DNA of 64,000 nucleotides from Sulfuriferula sp. AH1 (lineage in GTDB: Bacteria > Pseudomonadota > Gammaproteobacteria > Burkholderiales > Sulfuriferulaceae), in the NCBI RefSeq assembly GCF_002162035.1, contig NZ_CP021138.1, forward strand, positions 2,108,001-2,172,000. Reading direction: 5' to 3'. Numbering within the stretch: the stretch's first letter is position 1; each line of letters opens with the position of its first letter. Both the position numbers and the translations under genes were made by a program. Under the pieces are notes generated by a model. It had not been told where the DNA came from and ran no database searches. It worked only from the letters and a program-made list of their open reading frames with translations. This document shows positions 47,978-56,723 of the stretch, piece after piece.

Positions 47978-48892
47978 ATGACATTTTTTGCCATATTAGC
48001 CGCCCTCCTGCTGGAACACTTCCGACCACTGGCCAAGATCTGGTCAGCCAGACTTGCGCGCCCGCTGCAGTTTCTGGCACATCACCTCAACGCCGGCGCG
48101 CACCAGCACGGCATCCTCGCCTGGCTGATTTCGGTCGTGCCGGCGCTCCTTGTCACCGGCACAATCTACTTCATGCTGAGTTCCGCCAGCTTGTGGCTGG
48201 CATGGTTCTGGAATATCACCGTACTCTACCTGAGCATCCGTTTTAAATCCTGTACGCTGGCCGCGGAATCCATCAATCGTGCGCTGACCGAAAACGACTT
48301 GCCGCGTGCACAAGGCCTGTTTGACGCATGGCGCGGCGGCGAGCGCGTACCCGAATCATCAGCCGGCCTGTTGCGCGCCACGATGGAATCGCTGGTGACC
48401 GATGCGCAACAGCACCTGTTCGGCGTGATTTTCTGGTTCGTGCTCCTGGCCCCGCTGGGTCCGGTCGGCGCGGTACTGTATCGTCTGACCTGCATCATCG
48501 CCGAGCAATGGCATACCGACACATTGGGCGAATTCGCCCATTTTTCCCAGCGCATGCTGCATATCCTGGACTGGCTGCCGACGCGCATCACTGCACTGAG
48601 CTTCGCCATCGCCGGCGATTTCGAAGACGCGGTTTTCTGCTGGCGCAGCCAGGCAGCGGACTGGGCAAACCACAATCAGGGCATCCTGCTCGCCAGCGCA
48701 GCTGGCGCCCTGGGCGTTAAACTGGGGCTGCCGCTACAGCACGCCCAGGGCGAAGTCTGGCGGCCCGAACTGGGGCTGGGAGACGAAGCCGACAGCAGCT
48801 ATCTCAACAGCACCATCAGCCTGATCTGGCGTGCACTCACTATCTGGCTATTGCTGCTGCTGTTGATGGCGCTTGCCAAACAGGCGGGTTAA
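47978..48892 (+). CDS. CobD/CbiB family membrane protein
   Basis: A 304-aa integral membrane protein with four to five helices, of the CobD/CbiB-AmpE superfamily: LLLEHFRPL at the start and LSIRFKSCTLAAESI plus WFVLLAPLGPVGAVLYRL. No other cobalamin genes are near, so a cobalamin role is doubtful; AmpE-like proteins sit in the same family. It starts 14 bases after the GyrI-like stop and nine bases before the SpmAB-like gene. Confidence 0.82.
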   Translation: MTFFAILAALLLEHFRPLAKIWSARLARPLQFLAHHLNAGAHQHGILAWLISVVPALLVTGTIYFMLSSASLWLAWFWNITVLYLSIRFKSCTLAAESINRALTENDLPRAQGLFDAWRGGERVPESSAGLLRATMESLVTDAQQHLFGVIFWFVLLAPLGPVGAVLYRLTCIIAEQWHTDTLGEFAHFSQRMLHILDWLPTRITALSFAIAGDFEDAVFCWRSQAADWANHNQGILLASAAGALGVKLGLPLQHAQGEVWRPELGLGDEADSSYLNSTISLIWRALTIWLLLLLLMALAKQAG

Positions 48893-48900
48893 CGCCGCAC

Positions 48901-50130
48901 ATGCTGAATTTCATCTGGATAGGTTTTTTTCTCGTTGCCTTCTGCTTCGCCAGCTTCAATTGGCTGGTACTGGGTCACACCGACAGCTACAGCCTGATCA
49001 TGCAGGCGATATTCGTCGCAGCCAAAGGCGCGTTCGAAATCGCACTCGGCCTGGTCGGCATCATGGCGCTATGGCTGGGCATCATGCGCGTCGGCGAACG
49101 CGCCGGTTTTCTGCAAGGCCTGACCTGGCTGATGTCTCCTCTGTTCCGCCGCCTGTTCCCCGACGTGCCGGCCAATCACCCGGCGCTCGGCGCGATCACC
49201 ATGAACATGGCCGCCAACATGCTGGGGCTGGATAACGCAGCGACGCCCATCGGCATCAAGGCCATGCAGGAACTGCAGACGCTCAACACGGACAAGACCA
49301 CGGCTTCCGACGCACAAATCCTGTTTATGGTCATCAATGCCTCATCGGTCACCTTGCTGCCGGTCACGATCTTCACTTACCGCGCTCAGGCGGGCGCGCA
49401 TGACCCTACCGACGTGTTCATCCCCATCCTCATCGCTACCTATTGCTCGACCATGGCCGGTTTGCTGGCTACGGCATTCTTTCAGCGCATCAACTTGCTG
49501 GACAAGGTGGTGCTGGGCTATCTGGCTGCCATTAGCGCACTGGTATTCGGACTGGTGGCTTATTTTGCCCGCCTGCCCGCCGACGAAATGGTGCGCCAAT
49601 CCGGGCTGATCAGCAATTTCCTGCTGTTCGGCTTGATTACCGCTTTCATCGGCGCAGCCGCTTTCAAACGTGTCAACGCCTATGAGGCATTTATCGAAGG
49701 CGCCAAGGAAGGGTTTCACACTGCGGTCACCATCATCCCCTATCTCGTTGCCATGCTCGTCGCCATCGCTGTATTTCGGGCCAGCGGTGCGCTAGACCTG
49801 GTTCTGAACGGCATTCGCCATGTCGTCGTCATGCTCGGCTGGGATACCCGATTTGTCGATGCACTGCCTACTGCCTTGATGAAACCGCTGTCGGGCAGCG
49901 GCTCGCGGGCGATAATGATCGACACCATGCACACTTTTGGCGCCGACTCGTTTGCCGGCAGGCTCGCTGCGGTGATTCAGGGCAGCACTGAAACCACATT
50001 TTATGTCCTGGCCGTATACTTCGGCGCGGTCGGCATCCAGCGGGTACGCCATGCGGTCACCTGCGGGTTGATCGCCGATCTGGGCGGGCTGCTCGCTGCC
50101 ATTGCCGTGACCTACTTATTTTTTGGCTGA
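48901..50130 (+). CDS. SpmA-SpmB fusion, nucleoside recognition domains
   Basis: A 409-aa membrane protein with about ten helices in two Gate (nucleoside recognition) domains, corresponding to sporulation proteins SpmA and SpmB joined in one chain: GAITMNMAANMLGLDNAATP in the first half, LPTALMKPLSGSGSRAIM and QGSTETTFYVLAVYFG in the second. Non-spore-formers carry such fusions; their substrate is unknown. Confidence 0.92.
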   Translation: MLNFIWIGFFLVAFCFASFNWLVLGHTDSYSLIMQAIFVAAKGAFEIALGLVGIMALWLGIMRVGERAGFLQGLTWLMSPLFRRLFPDVPANHPALGAITMNMAANMLGLDNAATPIGIKAMQELQTLNTDKTTASDAQILFMVINASSVTLLPVTIFTYRAQAGAHDPTDVFIPILIATYCSTMAGLLATAFFQRINLLDKVVLGYLAAISALVFGLVAYFARLPADEMVRQSGLISNFLLFGLITAFIGAAAFKRVNAYEAFIEGAKEGFHTAVTIIPYLVAMLVAIAVFRASGALDLVLNGIRHVVVMLGWDTRFVDALPTALMKPLSGSGSRAIMIDTMHTFGADSFAGRLAAVIQGSTETTFYVLAVYFGAVGIQRVRHAVTCGLIADLGGLLAAIAVTYLFFG

Positions 50131-50136
50131 TCCTTT

Positions 50137-51621
50137 ATGAATGAATACACCACACTGGCCGCCGTGGATCTTGGTTCCAACAGTTTCAAACTCCAGGTCG
50201 CCCGCGTTGTAGACGACCAGATTTATCCGCTGGATGCGCTCAAGGAACCGGTGCGTCTGACTGCGGGCATCGGCGCCGACAAACTGCTGGACGATGCCTC
50301 CCAGGCCCGCGGGCTGGCCTGTTTGAGCCGTTTTAGCGAGCGCTTGCGCGGCTTGCCACAGGGTGCAGTACGTTGTGTCGGTACCAGCGCGTTGCGCGTC
50401 GCAGAAAATTCCGAGGCGTTTTTGCAGCAAGCCGAAGCCATTCTGGGCTACCCCATCGAAATCATTGCCGGTCGCGAAGAAGCCCGGCTGGTCTACATTG
50501 GCGTCGCCCACAGCCTGCCCGCTGCCGAACACCCACGCCTCATCATTGACATCGGCGGCGGCTCCACCGAATGCGTGATTGGCGAAGGCATGACGCCGCA
50601 ATTGATGGAAAGCCTGCATCTGGGCTGCGTCAATTTCACCCAGCGGTTTTTTGCAGACGGACAAATCAACAAAGACAATCTGGCGCAGGCCGAGATCGTG
50701 GCGCGTTCCCAGGCGCAGACCATTGCCGCCAGTTACGCCGGCAAATGGCAGGAAGCCGTGGGCTCCAGCGGCACCGCACGGGTAATCAGCGATGTGCTGA
50801 TTCAGAATGGCTGGGCAGAACACGGCATCACCCGCGCAGGACTCGCGCACCTGCGCGAACACATGATCATGGTCGGCAACCAGAACAAGCTGGACCTTGC
50901 CGGCATGAAAGCCGACCGCAAACCGGTATTCGCCGGCGGGGTGGCGGTGATGAGCGGCATCTTTGCGGAATTCGGCATCGAGCAGATGACCATTGCCGAC
51001 GGCGCATTACGCGAAGGCGTGCTGTACGATCTGCTGGGGCGCTTCCACCATCGCGACATGCGTGCCGCAACGGTCAGCCAGTTCATGCGGCGCTACCACG
51101 TTGATCACAAGCAGGCGCGCCGCGTCGCTGACATTGCCTCCCAGCTGTTCAAACAGATCGAACCCGGGCTGGCTGCCGCCCACGAGCTCAAGCCCTATCT
51201 GCTGTGGGCTGCGCAATTGCATGAGATCGGCATTTCCATCGCCCATTCCGGTTACCACAAGCATGGCGCTTACATTCTGGCCCATGCCGACATGCCCGGC
51301 TTCTCGCAAAAGGATCAGGCGCGTATCGCTACGCTGGTACGCACCCAGCGCGGCGGACTGGACAAGCTCAGCGACACGGCTCCCATCCCGGCGATGCTGC
51401 AACCGCTGGTATTGATCCTGCGCCTGGCCGTACTTTTCTGCCGTAGCCGCAGCCCCATCAGTCTCGGCAAGTTCATCTTGAAGCTCAATCCGAACGCGGC
51501 ACAGATCGAACTCGACGAAAACTGGCTGGGCGCCAATCCGCTCACGGCCACGGCACTGGCCGACGAGAGTCGCGCCTGGAAGCAGGTCGGCTATAAATTC
51601 ACCGTGCTTGCAATCGCATAA
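50137..51621 (+). CDS. ppx: Exopolyphosphatase Ppx/GppA
   Basis: A 494-aa sugar-kinase/Hsp70-fold phosphatase that removes phosphate from polyphosphate. The two phosphate loops AAVDLGSNSFKLQVARV and IIDIGGGSTECVIG are intact, together with GTSALRVAENSEAFL. The C-terminal HD-like domain (AAQLHEIGISIAHSGYHKH) is present. Seven-base-spaced after the SpmAB fusion. GppA-type activity on pppGpp cannot be excluded. Confidence 0.93.
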   Translation: MNEYTTLAAVDLGSNSFKLQVARVVDDQIYPLDALKEPVRLTAGIGADKLLDDASQARGLACLSRFSERLRGLPQGAVRCVGTSALRVAENSEAFLQQAEAILGYPIEIIAGREEARLVYIGVAHSLPAAEHPRLIIDIGGGSTECVIGEGMTPQLMESLHLGCVNFTQRFFADGQINKDNLAQAEIVARSQAQTIAASYAGKWQEAVGSSGTARVISDVLIQNGWAEHGITRAGLAHLREHMIMVGNQNKLDLAGMKADRKPVFAGGVAVMSGIFAEFGIEQMTIADGALREGVLYDLLGRFHHRDMRAATVSQFMRRYHVDHKQARRVADIASQLFKQIEPGLAAAHELKPYLLWAAQLHEIGISIAHSGYHKHGAYILAHADMPGFSQKDQARIATLVRTQRGGLDKLSDTAPIPAMLQPLVLILRLAVLFCRSRSPISLGKFILKLNPNAAQIELDENWLGANPLTATALADESRAWKQVGYKFTVLAIA

Positions 51622-51647
51622 CTTACTTAATTCAGGATATTTTACTC

Positions 51648-52319
51648 ATGAATACGACCAGCCAAACAATCAAAGTATGGGATTTTCCTGTACGCCTGTT
51701 CCACTGGAGCCTGGTGCTCTGCTTTGCGGTTTCCTGGGCAAGCGCCGACCTGTTTGACGCGATGCAGGTCCATTTCTATGCCGGCTATACCATGCTCGCG
51801 CTGGTGCTGTTTCGCATCATCTGGGGATTCGCAGGCAGCACTACAGCGCGTTTTTCGCATTTCCTCACCGGGCTGCGCCCTACGCTCGCTTATGCCGCTA
51901 CGCTGTTCAAACCGCGGCCGAGCAATTATATCGGGCACAATCCGCTCGGCGGCTGGGCCGTAGTCATCATGCTGGCTTTATTGGCATTCCAGGCCATTAC
52001 CGGCCTGTTCTCCAATGACGAGCTGCTTGCCAGCGGACCGCTGGCACACTGGGTCAGCGGGGATATGAGCGACACCATTAGCGACATCCACCATGAAGCA
52101 TTCGATTTCTTGCTGACGGTGGCGGGCATCCATATCGCCGCAGTACTGTTTTACCGCTTTTTCAAACACACTAACCTGATAGCCACGATGATTACCGGGT
52201 ATAAATCCCTGCCTAACACCCTCCCCACTTCCAGTTTGCGTTTCGGCAGCAACTGGCGTGCACTGGCAATCTTTGCGCTAGTCGCTGCCGGCGTCAGCGC
52301 GCTGGTCATTTACAGTTAA
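51648..52319 (+). CDS. Cytochrome b561-type membrane protein
   Basis: A 223-aa four-helix diheme cytochrome b (Ni-Fe hydrogenase b-subunit type). It starts IKVWDFPVRLFHWSLV, the hallmark with the first heme-ligand His; further ligands lie in QVHFYAGYTML and the GIHIAAVLFY helix. It would move electrons between quinone and periplasmic cytochromes. Neighbours (ppx, yaeQ) do not identify its partner. Confidence 0.92.
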   Translation: MNTTSQTIKVWDFPVRLFHWSLVLCFAVSWASADLFDAMQVHFYAGYTMLALVLFRIIWGFAGSTTARFSHFLTGLRPTLAYAATLFKPRPSNYIGHNPLGGWAVVIMLALLAFQAITGLFSNDELLASGPLAHWVSGDMSDTISDIHHEAFDFLLTVAGIHIAAVLFYRFFKHTNLIATMITGYKSLPNTLPTSSLRFGSNWRALAIFALVAAGVSALVIYS

Positions 52320-52330
52320 AGCAGGACACC

Positions 52331-52891
52331 ATGGCGCTCAAATCCACAATTTTCAAAGCTGCACTCCAGATCGCAAACATGGATCAGCATTATTATCAGG
52401 ATCATGCCCTGACCATCGCGCGCCACCCGTCGGAAACCGATGAACGCATGATGGTACGTTTGCTGGCCTTTGCACTCCACGCCAACGACGCACTGAATTT
52501 CGGCAATGGCATCATCAACGATGACGAACCAGATTTGTGGCACAAGGATTTGACCGGCGCAATCAAAACCTGGATAGATGTCGGCTTGCCGGACGAGAAA
52601 ATGGTGCGCAAAGCCTGCGGTCGCGCCAATCATGTCATCATTTACAGTTATGGCGGACGTACTGCGGATATGTGGTGGGATCAGGCAAGCGGCAGGCTGG
52701 CAAAGATCAAAAACCTGGATGTGTATAACATTCCGCTCGAAACCACGCGCGCGCTCGGCAAACTGGCTGAACGCAACATGCAGCTGAATTTCACATTACA
52801 GGAAGGTCATATCTGGCTGGCCAATCAGCATGACTCGGTTGAAGTTGCAGTGACAACAGTTAACGCGCCCCCAAACAAAACCGGCGCATGA
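52331..52891 (+). CDS. yaeQ: YaeQ family protein
   Basis: A 186-aa protein of the YaeQ family, with a PD-(D/E)XK-type fold: ALKSTIFKAALQIANMDQHYY at the start, RHPSETDERMMVRLLAFAL and DEPDLWHKDLTGAIKTWIDVG with the putative acidic active residues. Biochemical role not established. It starts 11 bases after the cytochrome b561 stop. Confidence 0.93.
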   Translation: MALKSTIFKAALQIANMDQHYYQDHALTIARHPSETDERMMVRLLAFALHANDALNFGNGIINDDEPDLWHKDLTGAIKTWIDVGLPDEKMVRKACGRANHVIIYSYGGRTADMWWDQASGRLAKIKNLDVYNIPLETTRALGKLAERNMQLNFTLQEGHIWLANQHDSVEVAVTTVNAPPNKTGA

Positions 52892-53122
52892 TTACTGCGC
52901 CAGCGCTTTGAGCACCTGGGCAACATCGCCGTGCTGTCCACCGGCAGGCTTGTCTTCAAACTTGTCCACCACCGCCGAAACCAGCAGCGATACCACGGTA
53001 GCCAGAACGAACACCAGCGTGTTCCGGGTCATGCCGCGGTTGATGCCCTGTTCATCGAGATAACGCCGTATCCAGAAAGCGGCGGCAAAAAAAGCAAGCG
53101 TGGACAGGGCGAAATCGAGCAT
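52892..53122 (-). CDS. Small two-helix membrane protein
   Basis: A 76-aa protein with an N-terminal helix (LDFALSTLAFFAAAFWI) and a second (TLVFVLATVVSLLVSAVV) separated by a basic loop, plus a polar C-terminus. AAGGCAAGG precedes the ATG. It lies nine bases after the cytochrome c' gene on the same strand and its stop adjoins the yaeQ stop. No named family; possibly a helper for the cytochrome. Confidence 0.65.
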   Translation of the reverse strand: MLDFALSTLAFFAAAFWIRRYLDEQGINRGMTRNTLVFVLATVVSLLVSAVVDKFEDKPAGGQHGDVAQVLKALAQ

Positions 53123-53131
53123 CGCCTTGCC

Positions 53132-53593
53132 TTAGTGCGGGATACCGCGGAACTGCTGATGGCAAGCCTTGCAGCTGTCTTCAACGGCATGGAAGTCGTG
53201 ACGAATCACATCCAGATCGCCTGTTTTGGCCGAGGCAGCCAGTTTTGCCGTCGCATCAACGAATTTCTGCTGCGCCTGCTTGAATTCTACCGGCTTACCC
53301 CACACGTCGGGTTTGGCTCGCGTCGGCGAATAATTGCTGTCCGGGGTAAAATATTGCCAGGGCTGGGTGCTCAAAGTCTGCAATGTCAGCGCATGCTGCA
53401 AGAACTGGTCTTTATCGTAAGGACGGCGTCCGCGCACCGCCATGCCCATAGGCTCAAAAGACTGCAGGATTTCCTTGAACATCTGCTTGCGCTTGGTAAC
53501 CGGCTGCCCCTGATGAGTATCCACTTCACTGTGTCCACACGACGCCAGCGTCAAACAGGCAAGCAGCAATAACGGCAGTCTTCTAATCATCAT
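53132..53593 (-). CDS. Cytochrome c'-like lipoprotein
   Basis: A 153-aa class II cytochrome: single heme site CKACH (141-145) near the C-terminus and four predicted helices. Residues LASC (16-19) form a lipobox, so it is likely membrane-tethered, unlike typical soluble cytochrome c'. Class II cytochromes bind NO or act in electron transfer. AAGGA precedes the two ATGs at the start. It leads a two-gene unit with the small membrane protein. Confidence 0.88.
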   Translation of the reverse strand: MMIRRLPLLLLACLTLASCGHSEVDTHQGQPVTKRKQMFKEILQSFEPMGMAVRGRRPYDKDQFLQHALTLQTLSTQPWQYFTPDSNYSPTRAKPDVWGKPVEFKQAQQKFVDATAKLAASAKTGDLDVIRHDFHAVEDSCKACHQQFRGIPH

Positions 53594-53772
53594 TTTCCTT
53601 CAAAATTAATTCATTAGCATTTTATGATGCCACCACTCAACTGACGCCGAGCTGACCGGGAGCATTTTCATAAACCGGGATCAACGCTTGTCTGAATGTT
53701 GCACGGTGATGGATAACCGGCATACAATCGGAACGTCCTGTCCCTACCGGACTATCAATTGTCGATTATCTC

Positions 53773-55734
53773 ATGGATTACACCCCCGAATTCCTTGAAC
53801 GCGCCTTGAAGCGCATGGCCAGCCAGCCGGCTGATAGTGATGGCGCATTAATCAGGCGGATATTCTTTCTGTTAAGACCGCAGAACAGCAGCGATGTGGC
53901 GATCGCGTCGCGCCATCTCGCCGACCTGTTAGGCCTCATTGAACGTCACCCTGCCTACGCCGAGGGCTTGCGCGAACATTTGCTGACCCTGCTCAGCCAC
54001 AAGCGCATCGGCGAGTTATTAATGTCTGCAGGCATCCTGCCCACCCAGAGTTTCGCCAGCGAGCTATCGCGCCGCATCCGCTATAAGCTGTTGCCGCCAT
54101 TGTCTCAGGCCGATTCGCTGCGCGACTGGCTGGATAACACGCTGGCAACCGATGATGGCGACTGGATAAGCGGGGTTCCCTCTGAACTGTGGCAACGCCT
54201 GCTCATCGCCCTGAAATTCGATCCGGCCCACCCTGCCATTATCGGCCTGGCTCAAAAATACAGGGAAGCCATCAACGGCCTGTCGCATCGCATTGCGGCA
54301 GCCGGACTCGAACCGGAGCTACTGGAAACCAATCCCGAATTGCAGCTGCATGCATCGCCCTTCCTGGCGCAGCATGAAGAGATCGCACGGCAAATCCTGA
54401 ACCTGGGCGCAGCCCCCGATATCGCCCATGCCCAGGTACTCATCACCCAGTGCCGTGATGTGCTGGCACGCATCGGACGCAATGCGGCCCATCAAGGCAC
54501 CAGCATCGAACTCACCCATGTGCGCGTGCGCCTGCAGCAACAACTGGAACGGCTCGATCTCTTGCTGCGCATACTCAATGCCAGCGAGCTTGATCAATTC
54601 AATCTGATCATTACATTATTTGTCAGCCTCAGCGCCAGTTCACGCGAACGTTACAGCGTACGCCGATTGTTGCGCAGCACGACCCAGCAACTTGCCTACC
54701 AGATCACTCAGCATGCCGGCCATACCGGTGAGCACTATGTGGCAGAGAACCGTGCCGCGCTCTTCGCCATGTTCCGTTCGGCAGCCGGTGCCGGGGTGAT
54801 TGTCGCCGGCATGGCCTTGCTCAAGATCCTCATCACCCAGACGCATTTTTTACCGTTACAGGAAGCCGCACTGGTCAGCCTCAACTACGCTTTGGGTTTT
54901 GTGCTGATATACATGCTGGGATTGACTATTGCCACCAAACAGCCCGCGATGACCGCGAGCTGGATGGCAAAGACGCTTGCGCAATTACGTTCGGAGTCCA
55001 GCCAATTCAAGGCTCTGCGATCATTTGTCGGCCAGGTGTTCCGTAGCCAGCTCATGTCGATCCTGGGTAATTTGATTCTGGCTTTCGCCACTGCGCTTGC
55101 GATTATCAGCATGGCGGGATATTTCTGGCATTGGCAACCAATTTCACCGGCCAAAGCCCAAAGTCTGCTTAATGAAGTCTCGCTTATCGCCCCGATGAAC
55201 TGGCTGTATGCCGCCATCGCTGCAATCGGCCTGTTTTTGTCCGGCGTAGTCAGCGGCTATTACGACAACAAGAACATTTATGAAAAGATCCCGCAACGCC
55301 TCGCCATGCTGACATGGCCGCCCCGTATCCTGAGCGGACGCGTATGGCGCGCCATCATCCGTTACATTGAAAATCATCTGGGTTCGCTGGCCGGTAATTT
55401 CTTCTTTGGCCTGTATCTGGGGTTGGTGTCCGCATTCGGACATTTATCCGGCCTGCCGCTCGACATCCGGCATATTTCCTTTGGCGCCGCTAATCTGGCC
55501 TACGCACTGTTTGCGCTGGACTGGCATATCGGCTGGCTGAACATGCTATGGGGCGGGCTGGGCGTGCTGGCGATAGGCCTCATCAACCTGACGGTCAGTT
55601 TTTCACTGGCATTTTATCTGGCATTACGCGCTTCGCGCATGTCGCACCGGGATGCGCGCCGCTGGCTGGGTCATGCGGTAACGGACATGCTGGCCGCACC
55701 CTGGCGCTTGATTCTCAGAATGTTTAAATCTTGA
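53773..55734 (+). CDS. Gcr-family membrane protein (named site-specific recombinase)
   Basis: A 653-aa protein of the family named for the Neisseria gcr recombinase. The first half is soluble and helical; the second has about six to eight membrane helices (for example AGVIVAGMALLKILI and NFFFGLYLGLVSAFG). No recombinase catalytic residues are seen and the architecture is that of a membrane protein, so the traditional name is doubtful. It stands in an ordinary housekeeping region without mobile-element signs. Confidence 0.85.
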   Translation: MDYTPEFLERALKRMASQPADSDGALIRRIFFLLRPQNSSDVAIASRHLADLLGLIERHPAYAEGLREHLLTLLSHKRIGELLMSAGILPTQSFASELSRRIRYKLLPPLSQADSLRDWLDNTLATDDGDWISGVPSELWQRLLIALKFDPAHPAIIGLAQKYREAINGLSHRIAAAGLEPELLETNPELQLHASPFLAQHEEIARQILNLGAAPDIAHAQVLITQCRDVLARIGRNAAHQGTSIELTHVRVRLQQQLERLDLLLRILNASELDQFNLIITLFVSLSASSRERYSVRRLLRSTTQQLAYQITQHAGHTGEHYVAENRAALFAMFRSAAGAGVIVAGMALLKILITQTHFLPLQEAALVSLNYALGFVLIYMLGLTIATKQPAMTASWMAKTLAQLRSESSQFKALRSFVGQVFRSQLMSILGNLILAFATALAIISMAGYFWHWQPISPAKAQSLLNEVSLIAPMNWLYAAIAAIGLFLSGVVSGYYDNKNIYEKIPQRLAMLTWPPRILSGRVWRAIIRYIENHLGSLAGNFFFGLYLGLVSAFGHLSGLPLDIRHISFGAANLAYALFALDWHIGWLNMLWGGLGVLAIGLINLTVSFSLAFYLALRASRMSHRDARRWLGHAVTDMLAAPWRLILRMFKS

Positions 55735-55811
55735 TATTCAATGAAATGCCCTAAAATTAGCATTGGTTAATGTACAATAACGCAATATTCATTTTTTCAG
55801 GAGTGTTCACT

Positions 55812-56063
55812 ATGCCTATCTATGCATACAAATGCGCTGCCTGCGGTTTTGAGCAGGATGTGATGCAAAAAATGGCCGATGCCGAATTAAGCGTCTGCCC
55901 GCAATGCAACAAAGACAGCTTCGGCAAACAGCTTACTGCCGCAGGTTTCCAGCTTAAAGGCAACGGCTATTATGCGACCGATTTCAAAAACGGCAGCACC
56001 GGTAAGCAGGATGCCGCGCCCTCGCCCGCGTGCGGCACCGGCGCATGCCCGGCCTGCGTATAA
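55812..56063 (+). CDS. FmdB-type zinc ribbon protein
   Basis: An 83-aa protein starting MPIYAYKCAACGFEQDVMQ with a zinc ribbon of CxxC pairs (CAAC and CPQC). A later Cys-rich tail CGTGACPACV is typical of proteobacterial members. AGGAG lies upstream. In many betaproteobacteria it precedes a DUF502 protein and aspS, as here. Proposed as a transcriptional regulator only by loose analogy. Confidence 0.92.
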   Translation: MPIYAYKCAACGFEQDVMQKMADAELSVCPQCNKDSFGKQLTAAGFQLKGNGYYATDFKNGSTGKQDAAPSPACGTGACPACV

Positions 56064-56088
56064 ATCGCGACGCCATAGCTGATTATTC

Positions 56089-56700
56089 ATGAAACGTTAT
56101 TTCATCACCGGTCTGCTGATTTGGGTGCCTCTGGGGATCACCATATGGGCGCTCAATCTGATCATTTCGACTCTGGATCAGAGCCTGTTGTTACTGCCCA
56201 TGCACTGGCGGCCGGAAGCCTGGCTGGGGATGAGAATCCCTGGCCTCGGCGTGATTTTGACGATCGCAGTAATCTTCCTGAGCGGCCTGGTTACAGCGAA
56301 TATGCTGGGGCAGCGCCTGCTGCAATTCTGGGAAGCCCTGTTATCGCGCATCCCTGTCGTCAAGTCGATTTACTATAGCGTCAAACAGGTATCGGATTCC
56401 CTGTTTTCCGGCAACGGCGATGCCTTTCGCAAGGTACTGCTGGTGCGGTATCCGCATCCGCAAGCGTGGTCAATCGCCTTTCAGACCAACCTGCCCGGCG
56501 AAGTGGGGCAGCATCTGGATGCCGAACATGTCGCCGTATTTATTCCCACCACCCCCAGCCCGGTAAACGGCTTTTATTTTTTCGTCAAAAAAAGTGAAAC
56601 CATCGAACTCGATATCAGTGTCGATTCGGCGTTAAAATACATCGTTTCCATGGGCGTGGTCAGTTCACCAGAAAAACCTGCCATTCCTGCTCATTCTTAA
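56089..56700 (+). CDS. DUF502 membrane protein
   Basis: A 203-aa protein with two N-terminal membrane helices (about 4-26 and 51-72) and a conserved soluble part: [21 protein letters not shown] and [23 protein letters not shown]502 function is unknown. It lies between fmdB-type and aspS genes on one strand, probably co-transcribed. Confidence 0.93.
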   Translation: MKRYFITGLLIWVPLGITIWALNLIISTLDQSLLLLPMHWRPEAWLGMRIPGLGVILTIAVIFLSGLVTANMLGQRLLQFWEALLSRIPVVKSIYYSVKQVSDSLFSGNGDAFRKVLLVRYPHPQAWSIAFQTNLPGEVGQHLDAEHVAVFIPTTPSPVNGFYFFVKKSETIELDISVDSALKYIVSMGVVSSPEKPAIPAHS

Positions 56701-56723
56701 CATTTATCATTTCCCATATCACC

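Noticed and set aside
47978-48892. CobD-like protein as evidence for cobalamin synthesis
   Set aside because: No other cobalamin gene is near and the family includes AmpE-like proteins of other function.
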